64,000 nt of DNA from assembly GCF_030409905.1 (NCBI RefSeq), contig NZ_JAUFQT010000001.1, positions 2,459,001-2,523,000 on the forward strand, written 5' to 3'. Below, in pieces: positions 27,645 through 37,284 of this stretch. The translations under genes were made by a program, and so were the position numbers. Within the stretch, counting starts at the first letter, position 1; each line of letters begins with the position of its first letter. A model generated the notes under the pieces. The model had not been told where the DNA came from. It saw only the letters and a list, made by a program, of their open reading frames with translations, and made no database searches. Source of the stretch: Echinicola jeungdonensis (GTDB lineage Bacteria > Bacteroidota > Bacteroidia > Cytophagales > Cyclobacteriaceae).

Positions 27645-29339
27645 ATGAAAGATTCGAGAATCAGAGGAGCTGAGATCGTAATCAAGAGTCTGGTAGCAGA
27701 AAATTCAGAATTTATTTTCGGCTATCCGGGAGGTGCTATCATGCCGGTATATGATGCACTTTATGATTACGCTGACCAAATCAAACATGTACTGACAAGA
27801 CATGAACAAGGTGCCATCCATGCAGCGCAGGGTTATGCCCGGGTCTCCGGAAAAGTCGGGGTCTGCATGGCTACTTCTGGGCCTGGCGCTACCAACTTAA
27901 TCACAGGTATTGCCGATGCTATGATAGATAGCACTCCTCTGGTCTGCATCACCGGGCAGGTTGCATCCGCTCTTTTGGGTACTGATGCATTTCAGGAAAC
28001 CGATGTAGTGGGCTTCTCTATGCCAGGAACCAAATGGAATATCCAGGTGAGAAGGGTAGAGGATATTGCCCCTGCCATTGCCAAAGGTTTTCATATAGCC
28101 CGTTCAGGAAGACCGGGACCAGTTTTGATCGATATTACCAAAGATGCCCAGTTTGCATTAGGTGAATATAATTACGTACCTTGTTTGGGAATCAGGTCTT
28201 ACCGGCCATATCCTAAAGTAGATGATGCTTCAATAGCCCAAGCTGCTGAATTGATCAACCAGGCCAAAAAGCCTTATTTGCTGTTTGGACAGGGGGTATT
28301 GATCGGCAAAGCGGAGGAAGAACTAAAGGCATTTTTGGATAAATCAGGCATTCCTGCAGCTTGTACTTTATTAGGTTCCGGTGCATTGAGTGAGGAGCAT
28401 CCTCAGTATGTGGGAAAACTTGGAATGCATGGTAACTATGCGCCCAATATGTTGACCAACCAATGTGATGTGTTGATCGCTGTGGGAATGAGGTTTGATG
28501 ACCGCGTGACCGGGGACTTGAAGCGCTATGCCAAACAGGCCAAGGTGATCCATTTGGAACTTGACGCTGCAGAGGTCAACAAAAATGTAAAGTGTGAGGT
28601 AGCCGTATTGGGGAATTGTAAAGAAAGCCTGAGTAAATTGATTGAAAAGGTGGACAAGAATTCCCATGATAGTTGGATGGGCGAATTCAGAAAATTGGAA
28701 GAGGAAGAAAGAAAAGTGGTTGTTTCCAGCGATCTTTTACCTACCAAAGCTGGCTTGACCATGGGAGAGGTAATACGTTATATCAATGATTTCAAAAAGG
28801 ATGATGCCGTATTGGTGACTGATGTAGGGCAGCACCAAATGGTAGCTTGGAGATATTTTGATTATAAGACCAGCCGGACCCAAGTGACTTCGGGTGGTTT
28901 GGGGACAATGGGCTTTAGCTTACCAGCCGCTCTGGGTGCCCAGCTCCATGATTATAACAGACAGGTGATCTGTGTAGTGGGGGATGGAGGCATCCAAATG
29001 ACCATTCAGGAACTGGGAACCATCATGCAGACCAAGGCACCTGTAAAGGTGGTATTGTTGAACAATGATTTCTTAGGAATGGTAAGACAATGGCAGCAAA
29101 TGTTCTTCGATAAGCGCTATTCCTTTACTGAATTGGTTAACCCCGACTTTATCAAAATAGCCGAAGCCTATAATATGAAAGCCAATAAGGTAACAGAAAG
29201 GGAAAACCTTCGGGATTCAGTGGCAGAAATGATGGTTCACGATGGACCTTATTTCCTTGAAGTAGTTGTGGAGAAAGAAGACAATGTATTCCCGATGATC
29301 CCAACAGGTTGTTCTGTAGAAGAAGTAAGATTAAGCTAA
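27645..29339 (+). CDS. ilvB: Acetolactate synthase, large (catalytic) subunit
   Basis: ThDP enzyme that condenses two pyruvates, or pyruvate and 2-ketobutyrate. The catalytic Glu is in RHEQGAIHAAQGYAR near the N terminus, and the ThDP/Mg motif starts at GDGGIQM and ends near LLNND. I chose ATG 27645 (MKDSRIRGAEIV); an in-frame TTG two codons upstream is less likely. 564 residues, normal. Nine bases before ilvN, its regulatory subunit. Confidence 0.96.
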   Translation: MKDSRIRGAEIVIKSLVAENSEFIFGYPGGAIMPVYDALYDYADQIKHVLTRHEQGAIHAAQGYARVSGKVGVCMATSGPGATNLITGIADAMIDSTPLVCITGQVASALLGTDAFQETDVVGFSMPGTKWNIQVRRVEDIAPAIAKGFHIARSGRPGPVLIDITKDAQFALGEYNYVPCLGIRSYRPYPKVDDASIAQAAELINQAKKPYLLFGQGVLIGKAEEELKAFLDKSGIPAACTLLGSGALSEEHPQYVGKLGMHGNYAPNMLTNQCDVLIAVGMRFDDRVTGDLKRYAKQAKVIHLELDAAEVNKNVKCEVAVLGNCKESLSKLIEKVDKNSHDSWMGEFRKLEEEERKVVVSSDLLPTKAGLTMGEVIRYINDFKKDDAVLVTDVGQHQMVAWRYFDYKTSRTQVTSGGLGTMGFSLPAALGAQLHDYNRQVICVVGDGGIQMTIQELGTIMQTKAPVKVVLLNNDFLGMVRQWQQMFFDKRYSFTELVNPDFIKIAEAYNMKANKVTERENLRDSVAEMMVHDGPYFLEVVVEKEDNVFPMIPTGCSVEEVRLS

Positions 29340-29348
29340 GCACCATTT

Positions 29349-29852
29349 ATGAATCGATATACCATATCCCTTTTTACCGAGAATTTTATCGGTATACTGA
29401 ATAGAGTTACGCTCATTTTTACCAGGAGAGGTGTTAATATAGATGCCCTTACGGCCTCTGAAAGTAAAGAGGATGGGGTCCACCGGATCACAATTGAAGT
29501 GACCACGACAGAAGATCAGGTCCTTCAGATTGTGAAACAAACAGAAAAAATAGTAGAGGTCATCAAATCCTTTTATTACCGGGATGATGAGGTGGTTTAT
29601 CAGGAGATTGCCCTGTATAAAATACCCATCAGCAGTTTGGATCCCGGATTGGAGAAAGTGATCAGGCAATATAATGCCAGGATCATTTCTGCAGAAAAGG
29701 AATTTGTGGTCATTGAAATGACCGGCCATAAGGAAGACACCAAGGCATTGCTGGAAATTCTTAAGGATTTTAACATTCTGGAATTTGCCAGGTCAGGCCG
29801 GGTAGCCGTGGCCAAACCCATGGGAACAATTGATAAGTATTTGAATAATTAA
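29349..29852 (+). CDS. ilvN: Acetolactate synthase, small (regulatory) subunit
   Basis: Regulatory partner of IlvB that mediates valine feedback. The N-terminal ACT domain (about residues 3-75) includes LFTENFIGILNRVTLIFTRR, and a second ACT-like domain follows. 167 residues, usual for this subunit. Lies between ilvB and ilvC with gaps of 9 and 11 bases. Confidence 0.94.
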   Translation: MNRYTISLFTENFIGILNRVTLIFTRRGVNIDALTASESKEDGVHRITIEVTTTEDQVLQIVKQTEKIVEVIKSFYYRDDEVVYQEIALYKIPISSLDPGLEKVIRQYNARIISAEKEFVVIEMTGHKEDTKALLEILKDFNILEFARSGRVAVAKPMGTIDKYLNN

Positions 29853-29863
29853 AAACAGACACA

Positions 29864-30907
29864 ATGAAACTGAAATTCGGAACAGTTGAAGAGGATGTAG
29901 TAACAAGAGAAGAATTTCCTCTCGAAAAAGCTAAAGAAGTACTAAAAGACGAGGTAATTGCCGTATTGGGTTACGGGGTGCAAGGCCCTGGACAGGCATT
30001 GAACCTTAAAGATAATGGTTTCAACGTTATCGTAGGTCAAAGAAAAAATTCCAAAACTTGGGATAAAGCTGTTGCCGATGGATGGGTTCCTGGCGAAACC
30101 CTTTTTGACTTGGAAGAAGCTTGTGAAAGAGGTACTATCCTTCAGTATTTGCTTTCAGATGCAGGTCAAATCGCCCTTTGGCCCACTGTAAAAAAACACC
30201 TTACCCCAGGGAAAGCATTGTATTTCTCTCACGGTTTTGGGGTGACGTACAATGATCAAACTGGAATTGTACCTCCAAAAGATGTAGATGTGATCTTGGT
30301 AGCTCCAAAAGGATCCGGTACTTCTTTGAGAAGAATGTTCGTAGAAGGTAGAGGTTTGAACTCTTCTTTTGCCATCCATCAAGATGCTACGGGTAAAGCC
30401 AGAGATCGTGTCATTGCACTGGGTATCGGTGTTGGTTCCGGATACTTATTTGAAACTGATTTCTATAAAGAAGTGACTTCTGACCTTACTGGTGAAAGAG
30501 GAACTTTGATGGGGGCTATCCAAGGTATCTTTGCCGCCCAATATGAGGTATTGAGAGAAAATGGTCACTCCCCTTCTGAGGCTTTCAATGAAACTGTTGA
30601 GGAATTGACTCAAAGCTTGATGCCTTTAGTAGCTGAAAATGGTATGGACTGGATGTATGCCAATTGCTCTACTACTGCGCAAAGAGGTGCTCTTGACTGG
30701 TGGAAACCATTTAGAGATGCTTCCAAACCTGTTTTTGAAGAACTTTATAAGAGTGTAAAAGAAGGTAAAGAAGCTGCCAAATCCATCGAATCTAACAGTA
30801 AATCGGATTATAGAGAGAAGCTGGAGGAGGAATTGAGTGAATTGAGAGATTCAGAAATGTGGAAAGCTGGTGCGGTTGTACGTAAGCTTAGACCAGAAAA
30901 TAGTTAA
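29864..30907 (+). CDS. ilvC: Ketol-acid reductoisomerase (NADP+)
   Basis: Rearranges and reduces acetohydroxy acids. The N-terminal Rossmann loop reads AVLGYGVQGPGQALNL rather than the common GYGSQGHAHALNL. The C-terminal metal-binding knotted domain includes DLTGERGTLMGAIQG and the conserved Glu in FNETVEELTQS. 347 residues, class I size range. A 155-base gap with a long hairpin separates it from leuC. Codon use is even with its neighbours. Confidence 0.95.
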   Translation: MKLKFGTVEEDVVTREEFPLEKAKEVLKDEVIAVLGYGVQGPGQALNLKDNGFNVIVGQRKNSKTWDKAVADGWVPGETLFDLEEACERGTILQYLLSDAGQIALWPTVKKHLTPGKALYFSHGFGVTYNDQTGIVPPKDVDVILVAPKGSGTSLRRMFVEGRGLNSSFAIHQDATGKARDRVIALGIGVGSGYLFETDFYKEVTSDLTGERGTLMGAIQGIFAAQYEVLRENGHSPSEAFNETVEELTQSLMPLVAENGMDWMYANCSTTAQRGALDWWKPFRDASKPVFEELYKSVKEGKEAAKSIESNSKSDYREKLEEELSELRDSEMWKAGAVVRKLRPENS

Positions 30908-30991
30908 TCCATTTCTGATCCGGAAGACTCCTGAAGAAAATATTTTCATATAAAGTACTGTCTTTAAGGAACTTCCAATACCATAAAAGCA

Positions 30992-31037
30992 TTTAGAGGG
31001 GCAGGGCCTATGAAACAGGGGCCTTTGCCACTCTAAA
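30992..31037 (+). promoter_or_regulatory. Large hairpin between ilvC and leuC
   Basis: TTTAGAG (30992-30998) pairs with CTCTAAA (31031-31037), continued by GGCA/TGCC and GGCC/GGCC with small internal mismatches. It is followed by TTT then TAG, a weak U tract. An 8-codon frame ATG-TAA (31010-31036, MKQGPLPL) lies inside it. Could tune or separate ilv and leu expression, or mark an RNA processing site. Confidence 0.5.
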
Positions 31038-31062
31038 TTTTAGTTGATTGATAATTGAAGCG

Positions 31063-32481
31063 ATGGAAAAGAAAACTTTATTTGACAAAGTATGGGATGC
31101 CCATGTGGTAAAGTCAGTCCCCGATGGGCCGGACGTGTTTTTTATAGATAAGCATTTTATCCATGAAGTAACCAGCCCGGTAGCCTTCCTAAACCTTGAA
31201 AACCGTGGAAACAAAGTATTGTTTCCGGAAAGAACGGTAGCCACACCTGATCACAATGTTCCTACCATAGATCAGGATAAAACAATCAAAGACAAGCTTT
31301 CCCGCATGCAGGTGGAAAAGCTTAGAGAAAATTGTAAAAAGTATGGGATCGAATTGCACGATCTGGGTACGGATCACCATGGGATTGTCCATGTGATTGG
31401 GCCTGAGTTGGGTATCACCCAACCCGGTATGACCATTGTCTGCGGAGACAGCCATACTTCAACCCATGGTGCATTTGGCGCCATTGCCTTCGGTATCGGT
31501 ACTTCTGAAGTAGAAATGGTTTTTGCTTCTCAGTGTATCATGCAGAGTAAGCCTAAAAGAATGAGAATCACCGTGGATGGTGAAGTGGGCGAAGGCGTTA
31601 CCTCTAAGGATATCATCCTCTATATCATTTCAAAAATTTCTGCTAGTGGTGGTACTGGTTATTTCATTGAGTATGCAGGGTCTGCTATAGAGAGCTTGAG
31701 CATGGAAGCCAGAATGACCATCTGTAATATGAGTATTGAAATGGGAGCTAGAGGGGGAATGATTGCCCCTGACGAAACCACTTTCAATTTCCTAAAAGGC
31801 AAAGAACATGCACCAAAAGGAGATGATTGGGATAAAGCAGTAGAATACTGGAAATCTCTGAAAACCGATGAAGGTGCAGAGTTTGATTTGGAATACAGCT
31901 ATGATGCTTCGGATATTGAACCGATGATCACTTATGGTACCAATCCTGGTATGGGTATCAAAATCAAGGATATCATTCCAACTGTGGAAGGTATGGAAGG
32001 TAATGTCAAAAAATCCTATATCAAGTCCTTGGATTATATGGGCTTCCAACCAGGTGAACCGATCAAAGGCAAAAAGATTGATTATGTCTTTGTGGGTAGC
32101 TGTACCAACGGAAGAATAGAAGATATTAGAGCGGTTGCAGAATTCGTGAAAGGCAAGAAAAAAGCCGATAATATCACGGCTTGGATTGTACCCGGATCAA
32201 GAGAAGTGGAGAAAAAAGCCATTGAAGAAGGCTTGGTGGAAATTCTGGAAGAAGCTGGCTTCAAGCTGCGTCAACCAGGTTGTTCTGCTTGTTTGGCGAT
32301 GAATGACGACAAAATTCCTTCTGGCAAATATGCCGTTTCTACTTCCAACAGAAACTTTGAAGGGCGTCAGGGACCTGGTTCCAGAACCTTATTGGCCAGT
32401 CCTTTGACCGTAGCGGCAGTTGCGATCACCGGAGAAGTAACCGATCCACGTGAATTAACATTAGCAAAAATTGACGAATAA
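31063..32481 (+). CDS. leuC: 3-isopropylmalate dehydratase, large subunit
   Basis: Aconitase-family subunit that isomerises 2- to 3-isopropylmalate in leucine synthesis. The cluster cysteines are visible in GSCTNGR and GCSACLAMN, and the substrate region in [11 protein letters not shown] chose ATG 31063 ([16 protein letters not shown]); an upstream TTG adds five residues. The stop overlaps the leuD ATG by one base (TAATG), indicating coupled translation. 472 residues. Confidence 0.96.
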   Translation: MEKKTLFDKVWDAHVVKSVPDGPDVFFIDKHFIHEVTSPVAFLNLENRGNKVLFPERTVATPDHNVPTIDQDKTIKDKLSRMQVEKLRENCKKYGIELHDLGTDHHGIVHVIGPELGITQPGMTIVCGDSHTSTHGAFGAIAFGIGTSEVEMVFASQCIMQSKPKRMRITVDGEVGEGVTSKDIILYIISKISASGGTGYFIEYAGSAIESLSMEARMTICNMSIEMGARGGMIAPDETTFNFLKGKEHAPKGDDWDKAVEYWKSLKTDEGAEFDLEYSYDASDIEPMITYGTNPGMGIKIKDIIPTVEGMEGNVKKSYIKSLDYMGFQPGEPIKGKKIDYVFVGSCTNGRIEDIRAVAEFVKGKKKADNITAWIVPGSREVEKKAIEEGLVEILEEAGFKLRQPGCSACLAMNDDKIPSGKYAVSTSNRNFEGRQGPGSRTLLASPLTVAAVAITGEVTDPRELTLAKIDE

Positions 32482-33074
32482 TGGCTTACGATAAGTTTAC
32501 TATATTAAAAAGTACCGCTGTTCCATTGCCTTCTGAGAATGTGGACACGGACCAAATCATTCCAGCAAGATTCCTGAAAGCTACAGAAAGAAAAGGTTTT
32601 GGGGAAGCTTTGTTCAGGGATTGGAGATACGACAGTGAAGGGAATCCTAAGCCAGACTTTGTTCTTAATGACCCTACCTATTCTGGAAAAATTTTGGTAG
32701 GAGGAAAGAACTTCGGCTCTGGTTCCAGTAGGGAACACGCTGCTTGGGCCATTTATGATTATGGCTTTAGATGCGTAGTTTCAAGTTTCTTTGCAGATAT
32801 CTTTAAAAATAATGCTTTGAATGTGGGCATTCTTCCGGTAACGGTAACACCTGAGTTCCTGGAAGAGATCTTTGTAGAAATTGAAAAAGACCCCAATACT
32901 GAACTGGAGGTAAATATCCATAAGCAGACTATTACTTTGCTTTCTACCGGTACCCAGGAATCATTTGAAATCAACTCTTACAAAAAAGAGAATATGATCA
33001 ATGGCTTTGATGACATCGATTACCTCCTTAACATCAAGGATGATATCGTTTCATTCGAAGCTAACAAAAGATAA
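32481..33074 (+). CDS. leuD: 3-isopropylmalate dehydratase, small subunit
   Basis: Swivel-domain partner of LeuC. The N-terminal ENVDTDQIIPARFL motif and the active-site GSGSSREHAAWA are present. 197 residues, normal. Start overlaps leuC by one base; the next gene begins 9 bases after its stop. Confidence 0.96.
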   Translation: MAYDKFTILKSTAVPLPSENVDTDQIIPARFLKATERKGFGEALFRDWRYDSEGNPKPDFVLNDPTYSGKILVGGKNFGSGSSREHAAWAIYDYGFRCVVSSFFADIFKNNALNVGILPVTVTPEFLEEIFVEIEKDPNTELEVNIHKQTITLLSTGTQESFEINSYKKENMINGFDDIDYLLNIKDDIVSFEANKR

Positions 33075-33083
33075 GAATAGGAC

Positions 33084-34667
33084 ATGCGTCTTAATAAGCA
33101 AATAGAAATCATGGATACCACCCTGAGGGATGGAGAACAGACCTCAGGGGTATCCTTTCTGCCTTCTGAAAAACTTCAGATCGCTAAGTTGCTGCTGGAG
33201 GAACTGAAGGTGGACAGGATAGAAGTGGCATCTGCCAGGGTTTCTGAAGGGGAGCTAGAAGGGGTGAAAAAAATCACGCATTGGGCCGCTGAAAAAGGCT
33301 ACTTGGACCGGGTGGAAGTACTTGGTTTTGTAGACACTCCCGCCTCGGTAGACTGGTTGTCAAAGGCAGGTGCCAAAGTCCTGAACTTACTGACAAAAGG
33401 GTCGTTAAACCATTTGACCCATCAATTAAGGAAAACCCCGGAAGAGCATTTCGAAGCCATCGCCAAATGTATTGACTATGCCACAGAAAAAGGTATAGCC
33501 GTCAATGTTTATTTGGAGGATTGGAGCAGCGGAATGAAGAACTCCAAGGATTATACCTTCCGGTTGATTGATTTTTTATCTGTGCAAAAAATTAATAGGG
33601 TGATGCTTCCTGATACCTTGGGATTGCTGAAGCCTAGCCAAGTAGCAGAATTTTTATATGAAGTGACCAGGAAATTCCCTGAAATGCACTTTGACTTCCA
33701 TGCCCATAATGATTATGACCTTGCTGTTGCCAATGTCTTGGAAGCAGTAACGAATGGTGCTTCCGGAATCCATACTACCATCAATGGTTTGGGAGAAAGG
33801 GCAGGAAATGCGCCTTTAGAAAGTGTTGTGGCTTGTATTACGGATTTTACCAATTTCAAGCTCAATGTCCAAGAAAACAAAATCTACCGTATCAGCAAAT
33901 TGGTAGAGCAGTTTTCAGGAATGCATATTCCTTCCAATAAACCAGTGGTAGGTGAAAATGTATTTACCCAAACTGCTGGAATTCATGCAGACGGTGATAA
34001 TAAGAAAAATCTTTATTTCAATGATCTGCTTCCAGAGCGGTTTGGCAGGACAAGAAAATATGCCTTGGGCAAAACTTCTGGAAAGGCAAACATTCTCAAA
34101 AATCTTATGGAGCTGGGCATTTCCCTGGAACCGGATGAACTTTCCAAGGTAACCCAAAAGATCATCGAACTGGGAGATCGCAAAGAGCGGGTGACCACCG
34201 AGGATTTACCCTATATCATTTCTGATGTACTTCAAAATAATTCCATCAAGAAGGACATCAGCATAGAAGGGTATCATATGGCCCATTCTAAAGGGTTAAA
34301 ACCTACGGTGCAGCTTCGTTTGAAGGTCAAAGACCAATATTATGGGGCACATGCCTCCGGTGATGGGCAATTTGATTCTTTTATGAAAGCCCTTCACAAA
34401 ATTTATAAAACATTGAACAAGACTTTGCCTAAGTTGACGGACTTTAATGTAAGTATTCCTCCAGGCGGAAAAACTGATGCCTTTGTGGAAACCGTTATCA
34501 CTTGGGAATATGGAAGAATTTTCAAAACCAAAGGCTTGGACAGTGATCAAACAGTAGCTGCCATGATGGCTACTGAAAAAATGTTGAATATTTTAGAACA
34601 AATCGATACGCGTAAATCAGAAAACGTAAATTTATATGGAAATGAATATAGCGCTGCTACCCGGTGA
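33084..34667 (+). CDS. Alpha-isopropylmalate/citramalate synthase family protein
   Basis: DRE-TIM metallolyase with an N-terminal HMGL-like barrel (MDTTLRDGEQTSGV near residue 10, HAHNDYDLAVANV, NGLGERAGN) and a C-terminal LeuA-type allosteric domain (about residues 390-510). 527 residues. Its place between leuD and leuB argues for 2-isopropylmalate synthase. The sequence also resembles citramalate synthases (which make 2-ketobutyrate precursor for isoleucine), and by eye I cannot decide. Its 3' end overlaps leuB by 32 bases. It is the only LeuA-family gene in the operon. Confidence 0.85.
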   Translation: MRLNKQIEIMDTTLRDGEQTSGVSFLPSEKLQIAKLLLEELKVDRIEVASARVSEGELEGVKKITHWAAEKGYLDRVEVLGFVDTPASVDWLSKAGAKVLNLLTKGSLNHLTHQLRKTPEEHFEAIAKCIDYATEKGIAVNVYLEDWSSGMKNSKDYTFRLIDFLSVQKINRVMLPDTLGLLKPSQVAEFLYEVTRKFPEMHFDFHAHNDYDLAVANVLEAVTNGASGIHTTINGLGERAGNAPLESVVACITDFTNFKLNVQENKIYRISKLVEQFSGMHIPSNKPVVGENVFTQTAGIHADGDNKKNLYFNDLLPERFGRTRKYALGKTSGKANILKNLMELGISLEPDELSKVTQKIIELGDRKERVTTEDLPYIISDVLQNNSIKKDISIEGYHMAHSKGLKPTVQLRLKVKDQYYGAHASGDGQFDSFMKALHKIYKTLNKTLPKLTDFNVSIPPGGKTDAFVETVITWEYGRIFKTKGLDSDQTVAAMMATEKMLNILEQIDTRKSENVNLYGNEYSAATR

Positions 34668-35703
34668 TGGTATCGGCCCTGAAGTGATTGATCAGGCGGT
34701 AAAAGTGGTTAAAGCTGTTGGAAAGAAATTTGGCCACGAATTTACTTTTAATGAAGCTGTTGTTGGTGCAACAGCAATAGATAAAACCGGGGATCCTTAT
34801 CCAGATGCAACGCATGAAATTTGTATGAAGTCGGATGCAGTATTGTTTGGTGCTATTGGTGATCCTAAATATGATAATGATCCCAAGGCTAAGGTAAGAC
34901 CTGAGCAGGGATTGTTGAAGATGAGAAAAAATTTGGGCCTGTTTTCCAATGTAAGACCTACTTTTACTTTCAATTCCCTTATCCATAAATCTCCCCTTAA
35001 GAAGGAAAGAATAGAAGGTACTGACTTGGTGTTTTTGAGAGAACTTACCAGCGGAATTTATTTCGGTGAGCCAAGAGGTAGAAGCGAACAAGGTGACAAA
35101 GCCTTTGACACCAATATTTATACCAAAGAAGAGATCAGTAGATTGGCTAGAATGGGCTTTGAATTTGCCCAAAAAAGAAGAAAACTGTTAACCTGCGTAG
35201 ACAAGGCCAACGTTTTAGCTACTTCCAGACTTTGGAGAGAAACAGTTCAGGAACTGGAACCGGAATATCCGGATGTTAAGGTGGAATATGAATTCGTAGA
35301 TGCAGTTGCCATGCGATTGATCCAATGGCCAAAAGCTTATGATGTATTGATCACCGAAAACTTGTTTGGCGATATCCTTACGGATGAAGCCAGTGTGATC
35401 AGTGGTTCTATGGGCTTGATGCCTTCCGCTTCATTAGGTACCCATGTAAAATTATTTGAGCCTATCCACGGTTCATATCCTCAAGCTGCCGGAAAGAACA
35501 TTGCCAATCCATTGGCCACTGTACTTTCAGCTGCCATGATGTTTGAATATGCTTTTAATTTGCCAGAAGAAGCTAAGGCTATTTCTGATGTGGTAAACCT
35601 TTCTCTTGAAAAGGGCATAGTAACTGAAGATATTGCTGAAGGTGAAAAATCTTACTCCACTTCAGAAGTTGGAGATTGGTTGGCAGAGCAAATCTCTAAG
35701 TAA
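34636..35703 (+). CDS. leuB: 3-isopropylmalate dehydrogenase
   Basis: NAD-dependent oxidative decarboxylation of 3-isopropylmalate, the last leucine-specific step of this operon. Shows ALLPGDGIGPEV at the N terminus, the RELTSGIYFGEPRG loop, catalytic Lys and Asp region (CVDKANVLATSRLW, ENLFGDILTDEA) and a C-terminal GSMGLMPSAS. 355 residues. Two Mets are possible: 34636 and 34642 (MNIALLPGDGIG); both lie inside the previous gene. A terminator follows. Confidence 0.96.
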   Translation: MEMNIALLPGDGIGPEVIDQAVKVVKAVGKKFGHEFTFNEAVVGATAIDKTGDPYPDATHEICMKSDAVLFGAIGDPKYDNDPKAKVRPEQGLLKMRKNLGLFSNVRPTFTFNSLIHKSPLKKERIEGTDLVFLRELTSGIYFGEPRGRSEQGDKAFDTNIYTKEEISRLARMGFEFAQKRRKLLTCVDKANVLATSRLWRETVQELEPEYPDVKVEYEFVDAVAMRLIQWPKAYDVLITENLFGDILTDEASVISGSMGLMPSASLGTHVKLFEPIHGSYPQAAGKNIANPLATVLSAAMMFEYAFNLPEEAKAISDVVNLSLEKGIVTEDIAEGEKSYSTSEVGDWLAEQISK

Positions 35704-35734
35704 TTTAGTTTACCTTTGATATGATTAGTTGAAG

Positions 35735-35762
35735 ACGGAGTCCGAAAGGGCTCCGTTTTTTT
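35735..35762 (+). terminator. Terminator of the ilv-leu operon
   Basis: ACGGAGTCC (35735-35743), GAAA loop, GGGCTCCGT (35748-35756), one G-U pair, then seven T. It lies 32 bases after the leuB stop and closes the eight-gene operon. Confidence 0.85.
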
Positions 35763-35803
35763 ATTTTCAAAAATTGTAATAACATTTTTTTATTTTAAGA
35801 GTC

Positions 35804-36391
35804 ATGAACGAAACCTTAATCAAAACCATTCGCTCTATTATTCCTCTCCCCGAGGAAGAAGCCTTGAAATTGGATGCCATCTGTCATAGGGTACATTTGG
35901 AAAAAGGGGACCTATGGATCAGGGAAGGCCAGATACCTAAATATTTTGGTTTTGTGGAGCAGGGCGTTTTCCGCATTTTTTATTCTGATGTCCAAGGTAA
36001 CTATGTGACCAAAAGCTTTTTTCAGGAAGGTGCTTTCCTTTCTGCCTACACTGCAATGCACCTGAATAGTCCCTCTTTTTTCAATATTGAAGCTTTGGAG
36101 GATGCTGAATTAATTTTAGTGGATTTTCAAAAATGGCTGAAACTATATGAGGATTATCACCTCTGGAAGGACTTTTTGATTGGTGTCCTCACCAAAGGCT
36201 ATATGAAAAAAGAAAAGCGGGAAAGGGAATTTTTGCAGCTTTCTGCCGAAGAGCGATATAGGATTTTTTTACAAGAATATCCTGGGCTTGAAAACAGGGT
36301 GAAGCAACATTTAATTGCTTCTTACCTTGGCATTACTCCTGTAGCCCTGAGTCGTATTCGCAGGAAAATGGGGCTTGTTAACCCAGGTTAA
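35804..36391 (+). CDS. Crp/Fnr family transcriptional regulator
   Basis: A 195-residue regulator with an N-terminal cupin-like sensor domain (EKGDLWIREGQIPKYFGFVEQGVFRI region, about residues 30-115) and a C-terminal helix-turn-helix (about 160-190, ASYLGITPVALSRIRRK). The phosphate-binding residues of true cAMP sites are not evident, so the ligand is unknown. Follows the ilv-leu terminator and precedes an SDR gene by 44 bases; the two may be coregulated. Confidence 0.85.
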   Translation: MNETLIKTIRSIIPLPEEEALKLDAICHRVHLEKGDLWIREGQIPKYFGFVEQGVFRIFYSDVQGNYVTKSFFQEGAFLSAYTAMHLNSPSFFNIEALEDAELILVDFQKWLKLYEDYHLWKDFLIGVLTKGYMKKEKREREFLQLSAEERYRIFLQEYPGLENRVKQHLIASYLGITPVALSRIRRKMGLVNPG

Positions 36392-36435
36392 TGCTTTTGG
36401 AGTGAGTTGGAGTCAAATTGCAAAAAAAAGCAGAT

Positions 36436-37173
36436 ATGAACCTACAAAACAACACCATTTTAATCACAGGAGGAAGTTCTGGAATTGGCTTGGAATTAGC
36501 CAAGTCTTTGGCCAAGAAAAATAAAATATTGATTTGTGGAAGATCCAAAGGGAAATTGGAGGAAGCAAAAGCTCAAATCCCAGGGTCCGATATTTTTCCT
36601 TGTGACCTTTCTCTGGACCTGGACCGAAAAAACCTTTTTGAATGGGTAAAAGAAAAACATCCAGAATGTAATATGTTGGTCAATAATGCTGCCCTGGTAC
36701 ATAGGACTCATTTTGCCAGGGATGAACAAATGCAGGATAAAGCAGGGTTGGAAATCCAAACTAATTTGGTAGCCCCGATCATGTTAACAAAGCTTTTTTT
36801 GCCCTTGTTGGAGCAAAAGAAATATGCTGGAATTGTCAATATTACTTCAGGCTTAGTCTATGCTCCAAAAAGGGAATATCCCATCTACAATTGCACCAAG
36901 GCAGGTCTGCATTCTTTCACCCAGACTTTGAGGATGCAATTGGGAAAATCAGGAATAAAAATTATTGAAGTATTGATGCCAGTGGTTGATACGCCCTGGC
37001 ATGATGGGAAAGTGCCCAAAATGGCCATCAGCGCTGAGGAAGCGGTGGGAATTATGATCAAAGGATTAGCTCAAGATGAAACTGAAATTAGGGTTGGAAA
37101 GGTGAAATTATTGTATTGGTTGAACAGAATAGCTCCCAAAATAGCATCCAAGGTAATTAATGGAGGGAATTAG
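36436..37173 (+). CDS. Short-chain dehydrogenase/reductase (DltE-like)
   Basis: Rossmann-fold oxidoreductase of 245 residues. The cofactor loop ITGGSSGIGLEL is near residue 10, NNAAL near 90, the catalytic Ser in VNITSGL and the YxxxK pair in YNCTKAGLHS. The substrate is unknown; the family includes DltE-like reductases. ATG 36436 is preferred over an in-frame TTG at 36418. Likely one unit with the upstream Crp-type regulator. Confidence 0.85.
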   Translation: MNLQNNTILITGGSSGIGLELAKSLAKKNKILICGRSKGKLEEAKAQIPGSDIFPCDLSLDLDRKNLFEWVKEKHPECNMLVNNAALVHRTHFARDEQMQDKAGLEIQTNLVAPIMLTKLFLPLLEQKKYAGIVNITSGLVYAPKREYPIYNCTKAGLHSFTQTLRMQLGKSGIKIIEVLMPVVDTPWHDGKVPKMAISAEEAVGIMIKGLAQDETEIRVGKVKLLYWLNRIAPKIASKVINGGN

Positions 37174-37284
37174 GATTGATATTTTTTTTTAATTTATTGT
37201 TAATAAAATATTTATAACTTTAATTGGTTCTTCTTCCCAAAACACAATAAGTGCAAATTGACATTTGCAGCAAATTAATAAAAA

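Noticed and set aside
34657..35172. 171-codon minus-strand frame opposite leuB
   Set aside because: Lies wholly within a highly conserved dehydrogenase gene on the other strand; composition is that of an antisense shadow.
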